64,000 nt of DNA from Meghimatium bilineatum (taxonomy: Eukaryota; Mollusca; Gastropoda; Stylommatophora; Philomycidae), in NCBI GenBank assembly GCA_034231615.1, contig CM067318.1, positions 33,694,882-33,758,881 of the forward strand, in the 5' to 3' direction. The position numbers and the translations under genes are program-made. This document shows, piece after piece, positions 1 through 64,000 of this stretch (position 1 is the stretch's first letter; each line of letters begins with the position of its first letter). The notes under the pieces were generated by a model. It saw only the letters and a list, made by a program, of their open reading frames with translations. It had not been told where the DNA came from and made no database searches.

Positions 1-119
1 ATAAAATGTCAGCAAACAAACAAAGACAGCAGTGACATGGTTCCCTTTTAGAAATATCATTGTGAAGTATACTACACCAACTGGAGATAATAGGTCACAA
101 TGTTTTCAGATCTTCATCA

Positions 120-345
120 CTATACCGCATGGCTGTGTGATTCATCGTAGTCTATTCTTTCGGGAACTTGTCGATCTTGTTAAGGCAAACTCCAACAAAT
201 GTATCTCAGGTTTAAGAGTGATGGCAGCGAAGGACACTAAACAATCGCAGCTCGCAAACCTATTTGAGGCCTTTGCTCTTCCGGTCATTGAATATGGAGG
301 TAACATTATCACCCTTAGCCAAGCCCAGATTTAGAGACTGGGGGG
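120..345 (+). pseudogene. Non-LTR reverse transcriptase fragment (thumb region), decayed
   Basis: One frame reads ISGLRVMAAKDTKQ and then FEAFALPVIEYGGN followed by SQAQI. This resembles the non-LTR retrotransposon pattern GLRRIAxxLDxxQL...FxAFVLPxLEYGxxxW...L. It breaks at about 335 and drifts into unrecognisable sequence. The family is not assigned (CR1/jockey type likely). Confidence 0.45.
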
Positions 346-689
346 AAATTACAAACGAAGCGATGTCATCATTCGTGTTTGCACCAGGATTCTGTGTGTC
401 AACAAATGAGTGCAGAAAAATGCATCGTTCATGGTGAGGAATGGATACATCTTCCCCTTGTATTTATGGAGGTATTTAAGACCGTTATCATAATAAATAG
501 AGAGTAATGCGGGCGTACCCATATAAGTACGTAGATGATGGTGGAGTCATTGGAGAGTACGAAAAATGGGCTTCACAGCGGACAACAACACGGGTGTAGA
601 GGAAAACAAACCAACTGAGAAATCAGCCAGCCATGTCACCGTACCAGATGGCGGGTTGATATAACATACTCGACGCTCTTCAGGAGTTC

Positions 690-1145
690 GCAAGATGTGG
701 ATTTTGAGAACATAAGCAGCATACATCAGTTTCAACAATGAGCGAATTGGGATTGAGGATATGTATGTCCAGTAGAGAAGACCTAACAAAGAATTCATGC
801 ATTTGAGATGTGGATATATAGAAGAATATGGAGATATCATAGAAAGAGAAGAAAACAAGGAGGACATAACAACGCTCTGAAGAAATCATTATTAAAGAAA
901 ATAAAGATGAAGCAAATAAAGTATTTTAGAAACAGTAAAAGACAATGACACCTTGACCTTACTTGAGGGTAAAGTTGAAGGGAAGCGAGCAAGGATTATG
1001 CAGAGATACAAGTGGGAGAGTAACATCATAAGTTGGGAAGGTTACATCGTAGCAGAGTGCACTACCAAAAGAAGAGACAAGGGGTTAGAGAGGCTGTTCC
1101 AGTCATCATTCGTTGCGGAGAAGACACTTGATGATGATAAACAAC
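690..1145 (+). mobile_element. RTE-type retrotransposon 3' fragment (subfamily B)
   Basis: Bases 953-1145 match the 3' end of the copies at 48050 and 55660. Shared residues include LLEGKVEGKRAR, then RYKWESNI and AECTTK, in broken frames. It ends in the (GAT)n-type tail CTTGATGATGATAAAC. Upstream similarity is weak to about 690. Confidence 0.65.
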
Positions 1146-1435
1146 AATTTTTAAAAAGAACACTAAACCAACTGAGAACCGAATCCATGAACTGTTGTAC
1201 GCTGAGGCAATTACTCAGTACAGAGATCTGAGCCCCTATGAACAAGACAATTCTTGAAACAGGTTTGTAAAGAAGAAAGCTTGAAACCATGTTTACATGT
1301 TTACAATTGTGTGAACTAAATTTAGTATGCGTCCCATTATATTTTTTTTATCGGCACTTCCTGTCATTCATTGTTTTTTAATTGACGTTCACGTTACCTC
1401 TTCCAAATACAAGCTGCGAAATAGAGAAACCGTAT
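1145..1435. other. Unassigned AT-rich sequence
   Basis: No exon, recognisable transposon or strong repeat is seen in this stretch. Confidence 0.5.
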
Positions 1436-1439
1436 GAGG

Positions 1440-1535
1440 AGCAGATGAGGAAATCAACATAATTGAGTTATCTTTTGATGATCAGATGAGCAAATCAACA
1501 TAATTGAGTCAATGATCAGATGAGCTAATCAAATC
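1440..1535. repeat. Short direct repeat, about two to three copies
   Basis: The phrase ATCAACATAATTGAGT with flanking GATGAG recurs at about 1454 and 1494, with a degenerate third copy. Confidence 0.6.
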
Positions 1536-1624
1536 AATTCCACTGTTTCACGTTATGATAATGTATTTGCATGATTCAAATTTCCACCTGTTATGATGTC
1601 TTCATTTGATAAAGTTTACACCCG

Positions 1625-1945
1625 GAACATTTGATTAACTTCATGTCAGGAGTATTCTTGTATTGTCAGTTGATTAACGTTATGACAGCAGTATCAGCAG
1701 TATGTTTGTGTTGTCAGTTAATTAACTTGATGTCAAGAGTATGTTTGTACTGTCAGTTTATTAACTTTATTTAAAGAGTATGTTTCTGCTGTCAGTTGAT
1801 TAACTTCATGTCAAGAATATGTTTGTGTTCTCGGTTGATTAACTTCATGTCAAGATGTCAAGAGTACGTTTGTGCTGTCAGTTGATTAACTTCATGTCAA
1901 GAATAAGTTTGTTTTATCAGTTGCGTAACTTCATAGCATATTATG
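1625..1945. repeat. Degenerate minisatellite, unit about 39-45 bp
   Basis: About seven units contain TTGATTAACTTCATGTCAAG followed by AGTATGTTTGTGCTGTCAG, with many substitutions and length changes. Confidence 0.75.
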
Positions 1946-2179
1946 TTTGTGTAGTCAGTTTCTCTACATGTTATCTCTCGTTAGAATATGCCCTTGTACT
2001 ATGTATTACGTGTTTCCCTTCCACAACGGGCTTTTTTCATGTTGTATTAACTGTTAATAATTTAAGCACAAAATGTTTCTAGGAAGTTGTTTGTTTTCTA
2101 ATTAACTGTGTTCTGTCTTTGCAACATTGTCCTGTCTCTATGTGATTTATAATTATAAGCAGACATATATGCCCTTAAA

Positions 2180-2470
2180 GCAGGAATACGGATGTTGTAT
2201 ATTTATGTTGCTGAGAATAATTCACTATTAAACGGATGTTAGTTATTGATGTAATAGTCATTCTCTCCATTGGTCCGTTCTCAGTACCCTGAGTACACAG
2301 GTTGAATGTCTTGACGAGATCACATTTATTTTTTTGGAGCTGTGGTTGGTCAAGAAAGGAATACCTGTTTACTTGAGTTGCTAAACGATTATGTGCCGCT
2401 AGAGCGGACCTAGTTCAATTCCCGGTAGCCGTAATAATTGTTTTCTAATTGGAAAATGATTTGAAGGAAT
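2180..2470 (+). mobile_element. SINE-like repeat with tRNA B-box, same family as 28390-28700
   Basis: The series GGTCCGTTCT, GTACACAGGTTGAATG, GTTGCTAAACGATT and AGTTCAATTCCCGGTAG recurs in the same order at 28480-28640. The last motif fits a polymerase III B box (GGTTCRANTCC). It lies about 100 bp upstream of exon 1. Confidence 0.6.
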
Positions 2471-2564
2471 TGATCTCTAGCATATGTTATAGCAAATAAA
2501 TCAATGTGTGTTGTGTATCGATCTGTATATTACTGAGAGTGTTACATAATAAACATGATTTCAG

Positions 2565-59583
<57,019 letters not shown>

Positions 59584-59589
59584 TTTCAA

Positions 59590-59852
59590 GTAAATACATA
59601 CATCTCACGTCATGTGTGTACACATATGTAAATACATACATCTCACGTCATGTGTGTACACATATGTAAATACATACATCTTACGTCATGTGTGTACACA
59701 TATGTAAATGCATACATCTCAAGTCATGTGTGTACACATATGTAAATACATACATCTCAAGTCATGTGTGTACACATATGTAAATACATACATATCAAAT
59801 CATGTGTGTACAAACATGTAAATACATACATCTTACGTCATGTGTGTACAAA
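59590..59852 (+). repeat. 38-bp minisatellite directly after the stop codon, with TGTAAATA motifs
   Basis: About seven units of GTAAATACATACATCTCACG, TCATGTGTGTACACATAT. Five units carry TGTAAATA, the core Pumilio-type element, and one carries TGTAAATG. If the 3' UTR extends through here, the motifs would be in the mRNA. No AATAAA was found nearby. Confidence 0.88.
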
Positions 59853-60900
59853 AGTTCAAAGTTTATTTAGTCACATTGCGGCAGCAATTCATTACAAACA
59901 TTACAAGCTGTGGATGCACACAGTCGAGTTTAGAGTTTAGTCACTTTAGACAATATATCAATAGAAACATCATATGTCATGGATGTACGAATTCTCAAAG
60001 TATATTTTAGTCATACTATGGTATCATTATACGCAAAATAAGTATCTCAAATAAGAAACGAAATATGAAATTGTTTTTTAACATAATCAATAACCAGTAG
60101 AAGTATAGTAAAAATTACATATGGAAATGCAGGAATTGAGGACACAAATTATAAGTGTCACAGTTCACAAAACAGACAGATTCTTACGAAATAATATCCA
60201 CCAGTTCACAGAAAAAGACAATCTCAATAATAATACCTAACTGTTGGAAAACTAGAATAGCCTGACGAAATTATGTTTAACAGTTTACAAAACACACTGA
60301 CTTGTATAAACGTTTACAAAACACCTTTATAAAGAAAGACATATTAGACTTGGGATCTATCCTGGAACTATTATAAAATGACAAGACACTATATCAGAAA
60401 TTTTAAGATTATGTGCATCACCAGCACTTTATTCACGTTTTTAAGCAGCATTAATACAAATATAGTTGATAAAATATTTTTAAAAGGAGATATGTTTACT
60501 GTTACTGTCAACAAAAGCAACAATATAATTCACAAACTATTACAAGTGATGAAGAATAGCAATAGTATTTGTTTCAGATCGCATAAAAAGCATGCATTCA
60601 AAACGTGACTTATTGAGCACATGTGCTCACCAGTGTTTATATTTACTCGCATGGAAAAAACCTATATATATATATCGTTAAAAGAATTTCATTGATCTCG
60701 CACGATATTTGCTTCGGACATTTCTAGACAAGTGAAGAGAAGGACCACGGGGACCACAGATGCAATGACGTATTGTAGTAGAACATACTTAACAAGCTAG
60801 AATGAGAATAAGATACAAACACATACGAATATACACAACACGAAATTGACAGAATAGAATATTTAGATATAGAATGTTTTTTAAGTCTAAAAAGACTGAA
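59853..60900. other. Unassigned downstream sequence
   Basis: AT-rich, with imperfect CACAGTTCACAAAACA-type repeats at 60150-60330. No polyadenylation hexamer AATAAA was noticed. Confidence 0.45.
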
Positions 60901-60919
60901 GGGTCAATCAATCAAGTGT

Positions 60920-61575
60920 CATGGCGACTGGCGTAGGCGATCATGTTTCTCCACGACTCTCTGTCTCTTGTGTTGTCAATAAGCTCAGTTGGTGAGCTTC
61001 TACCATGCCACGATACAAGCCCATCTAGTAACTTTTCTCTTTGTCGACCTATATCTCTTCTCCCTCTGATATTTCCAGTGGTTATTAAGTGTTAAAGCTG
61101 TGTTCTTCTCAGCACATGCCCTAGAAACCTTGACTGTCTGCCTCTAATGTTTGATCTTTTTACGCAAGCATCAATGAGAACCTCTGAATTAGTTTTCTTG
61201 GCTGTCCATGGTATTTTCATAATTCTTCTCAGAAACCACATTTCTGTAGCCTCCAATTCACTTTGAATTTTCTTGTTTATAGTCCATGCTTCACATCCAT
61301 AAAAAAGAATCGGTTCGATATAACATCTCAGCACCCGAATTCGGGTCTGCATTAATAGACTTCCATTGCAAAAAATGGTTCTCATTTTTTGGAATGCTGA
61401 TTTGGCTTGTGCTGTTCGGCTCTTTATCTCACTTGAGCATCTACCTTATGATGTTAACAGGGTGCCAAGATATTTCACTTTTTCAACTTGTGACAATTTT
61501 GTGTTATTAATTATTATGTTGCATCTTGGTGATGTATGTCTCTTTGATACAACCATTATTTCTGTTTTCTTCCTT
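60920..61575 (-). pseudogene. RTE C-terminal domain
   Basis: After the RT, broken frames read VVSKRHTSPRCNI, then CYIEPILFYGCEAWTINKKI, LRRIMKIPWTAKKTNSEVLI and GRQSRFLGHVLRRTQL. It is close in sequence to the copy at 25737-26212. Confidence 0.85.
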
Positions 61576-61577
61576 GT

Positions 61578-62869
61578 TTAAATTGAGGCTTTGTTTTCAC
61601 TTTCCTTCACTACTTTATCTAATATGGCTTGCAGTTCTTGTTCGCTTCCTGCGATCAGTACTGTGTCATCAGCATATCTCAAGTTATTTATATTGTAGCA
61701 TCCCACTTTTATTCCTGGCATATTTTCTATATTTCGCATAATGTATTCTGTATACAGGGAGAAAAGGTCCGGTGACATTACACAATCTTGCCTGACACCC
61801 ATTTCTATCTTTTGAAATCTTCCTATAATGTTGTTAACTCTCATCGCAGCTGTTTGTTTCCAATACATATTTTTTACTATTCTTAGATTTTTCCCATCAA
61901 AATTAAGACTTTCTAGCAATTTTATAATCTCTGAATGCTTCACCTTGTCAAATGCCTTGCTGTAATCTATGAAACACAGATAAAGGTCTTGCTGTACATC
62001 TCTGGCCGTCTCCATTAATGTTCTTACTATATATAGGACATTTCTTGTGGATTTTCCTTCTACGGATCCGTATTGTTCGTCTGCTCTCTCTGGTTTTATT
62101 TTTCCTCTTATACGCCTCATTATTATGCGCAGTAGAATCTTGGTCATCTGACTCATAAGGCTGATTGTTCTGTGGTCTTCGCAATCTACTGCACCAGGTT
62201 TCTTTGGTAGGGCTATGAAAATTGATTGTAGCAAATCTGATGGAATATAGCCACTGTTGTAGATGTCATTTAACATTTTGGTGATAATTTCAAGATCATA
62301 ATCTCCCAGGGCTTCTAATTTTTCTTTTGTAATCTTGTCTGGACCCGATGATTTGCTGTTTTTTAAGTGGTGTATGGCTTCCATTACTTCTGCTTTTAAA
62401 ATACTTGGACCTTCATTGTTGTAATTTAAGTTAATATCATTTCTGTTATCTTCGTACAATTCTTTAATATATCTTCCCATCTGTGCATGACTTCATTTTC
62501 TCCTATTAGTATGTGTCTCTGCTTAGATTTCAGACACCCAGTCTTGTGAGCCTGCCCTCTGTCTGTTAATTCCTTTATTTGTAAATGTATATCACTTGTA
62601 TTTCTATGATAATGTTTTTCTATTTCACTGTTCAACCAGTCCTCTTTAGCCTTGGTGCACTTATGTTTAATTTCTTTGTTCATCTTGTTGTATTCTTCAA
62701 TCTTATTCTTCATCTGACTTCTTTTCTTCATCATATTCAAAATATCTTCTGCCATCCAGTCTTTCTTAATGAGATGTTTCTTAGGTGGCAGGATCTCTTT
62801 AGATGTTTGCTGCAATGATTCTTTTAACATCGTCCACTGTTCTTCAATGGTTTCTATTTTGTCTATCAC
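61578..62869 (-). pseudogene. RTE linker and reverse transcriptase domain
   Basis: The linker (62869-62426) contains TSKEILPPKKHLIKKDWMAE. After a one-base shift near 62460 the RT frame reads HLKNSKSSGPDKITKEKLEA, CFIDYSKAFDKVKHSEIIKL, GVRQDCVMSPDLFSLYTEYI and NNLRYADDTVLIAGSEQEL. The catalytic YADD is intact. GVRQGC has become GVRQDC. The frame ends at a stop near 61578. Confidence 0.9.
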
Positions 62870-62886
62870 ATTGTACCTATGTTGAA

Positions 62887-63693
62887 TTATTCTGTATTCT
62901 TTGTCAGAATATTCACATTAGGTTTGTTATCTGCCCTTGTAGTTTTTAATCTCTTTAACCGAATATTAATCTTTCCCACAAATGGAACATGATCACTGTT
63001 ACAATCAGCGCTTGGACGTGACTTAACAGACTTCAGTGAATTTCGGAATCTTTTATTTATTATGATGTAATCTATTTGATTGCGTGTCTTATTATCTGGA
63101 CTTTTCCATGTCCATAGCCGTCTTGGGTGATGAGAAAAGAATGTATTTCCTAGCACCATATTATTATTTCTGGCCCAGATTACCAGGACCTCACCTCTTT
63201 CGTTTCTAGTGCCTAATCCAAATATGTCAGTAACATCCTTGTCTTGGCTGTCTCCTACCTTAGCATTAATATCGCCCATGACAATATTTACTTTGTGTTG
63301 TTTGCATTGTTTCATAGCTGTGTTCAAGTCCTTGTAGAATTGTTGTATGTCCTCTTCTGTACTCTCTAATGTTGGTGCATAAACTTGGATGATATTTATT
63401 TTAATAGGCTGCCTCTTTAGTTTTACTAATAGAACTATGTCTGATATATTCCAGAATCCTATAACAGATCTCACACTCTGATTGTCCAATATTACTCCCA
63501 CGCCGTTGCTATGTTGTTCTCCTCTTGAATATATTATTCTAAGATCTTTTGATACTATGCAACCTGCTGCCAGCCATCTCATCTCACATAGACCTAGTAT
63601 GTTGATATTCATTCTGCTCATTTCCAGTTTTATGTTATCTAATTTTCCTAAGTCTGTCAGTGTCCGAATGTTAAAGGTTGCAATCTTGACTTA
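62887..63693 (-). pseudogene. RTE endonuclease (APE-type) domain
   Basis: The frame is open for about 268 codons. Catalytic-type motifs are present in order: NIRTL, LCEMRW (Glu), VYAPT, GDINAKVG (Asp/Asn) and SDHVPFVGKI (Ser-Asp-His). The frame ends at a stop about 10 bp after a likely single-base deletion near 62895. The linker that would continue it is in another frame. Confidence 0.9.
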
Positions 63694-63695
63694 AG

Positions 63696-64000
63696 GGTAC
63701 CACACTGTACTATATAACGATTCTCAAGGGAGTGCCAAACCATATCAGATAATTGTCATTCAAGACGATGTTGTATGTTTGCAGAAGATACACATAGATG
63801 CGTTTTGTAATGCATTTAATGACACAAATTATCATATGTGTATAAGCGATAACTTTGTTTGGAATTATCATTACTATATATGTATAGTTATATATGTACA
63901 TGTAAGGTATTTGTGCTCTTGAACATTTTACAATATGTATGTAGAGGATAATTGGATGGATCAGATCGTGCACAAATGACATAAGCGGAAAACATGCGTA
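63696..64000. other. Unassigned sequence at the window end
   Basis: AT-rich sequence without a recognisable feature. Confidence 0.45.

Larger units (their letters stand above)
60905..63695 (-). mobile_element. Near-complete RTE-type retrotransposon, minus strand, inactive
   Basis: In coding order: an endonuclease starting KIATFNIRTLTDLGKLDN at 63690, a linker, reverse transcriptase, and a C-terminal domain ending WHGRSSPTELIDNTRDRES. The tail is TGTCACTTGATTGATTGACC, (TTGA)n. About 2.8 kb is near full length for the clade. Frames break near 62895, 62460, 61575, 61470, 61390 and 61090. A possible short target duplication, AAGGGT, is at 60899-60904 and just after 63695. It is downstream of the NWD-like gene and in opposite orientation. 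Confidence 0.9.

Overview
The window is animal nuclear DNA. It is AT-rich, the genes are split by GT-AG introns, and there are many decayed non-LTR retrotransposons and minisatellites; nothing bacterial or viral is visible. The retrotransposon mix is RTE-type copies with (GAT)n or (TTGA)n tails, jockey/I-like 3' ends with an RNase H core and (GAA)n tails, and CR1/L2-like 3' ends. That mix suggests a lophotrochozoan, most likely a mollusc. This is an inference from remembered families, not a database match. One protein-coding gene on the + strand occupies almost the whole window. It encodes a NACHT and WD-repeat protein of the NWD1/NWD2 type, a large STAND-family NTPase. I recover 16 coding exons: 2565-2695, 5290-5492, 9251-9428, 12652-12821, 16901-17007, 19863-20020, 23563-23774, 26999-27310, 29145-29303, 32438-32570, 36921-37020, 39904-40190, 44654-46647, 50486-50995, 54956-55060 and 58782-59583. 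Every junction has an AG acceptor and a GT donor, and the intron phases agree across all 15 introns. The order of domains is an N-terminal SSTxxDM-like region, a helical linker, the NACHT P-loop (GKSGCGKSS), Walker B (IVIILDGVD), sensor (HIIIST), a helical region, WD40-like repeats and an acidic tail. The 5' end (upstream exons, promoter) is not identified. The main anomaly is in exon 8. A perfect 88-bp tandem duplication (27045-27132 and 27133-27220) shifts the frame and produces a stop at 27176-27178, before the NACHT domain. With one copy counted, the exons sum to one continuous frame of about 1,823 codons. So the locus is either a recent or polymorphic null allele, or the duplication is an assembly artefact. 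The same place is a rearrangement hotspot. A 22-bp array runs into the exon 8 acceptor, a 33-bp array repeats the exon 8 splice donor, a 47-bp array follows, and then comes a large palindrome (27945-28640). The introns are filled by minisatellites, several with higher-order structure (25-bp units in a 424-bp period, 49-bp in 392, 27-bp in 189), and by transposon fragments. One RTE element (60905-63695, minus strand) is nearly complete, with endonuclease and reverse transcriptase but several frame breaks. A 38-bp array directly after the stop codon carries repeated TGTAAATA motifs of the Pumilio-binding type. No rRNA gene, functional tRNA gene, CRISPR array or bacterial-type operon is present. 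Repeat boundaries were read by eye and are good to tens of bases; exon boundaries are exact as read.
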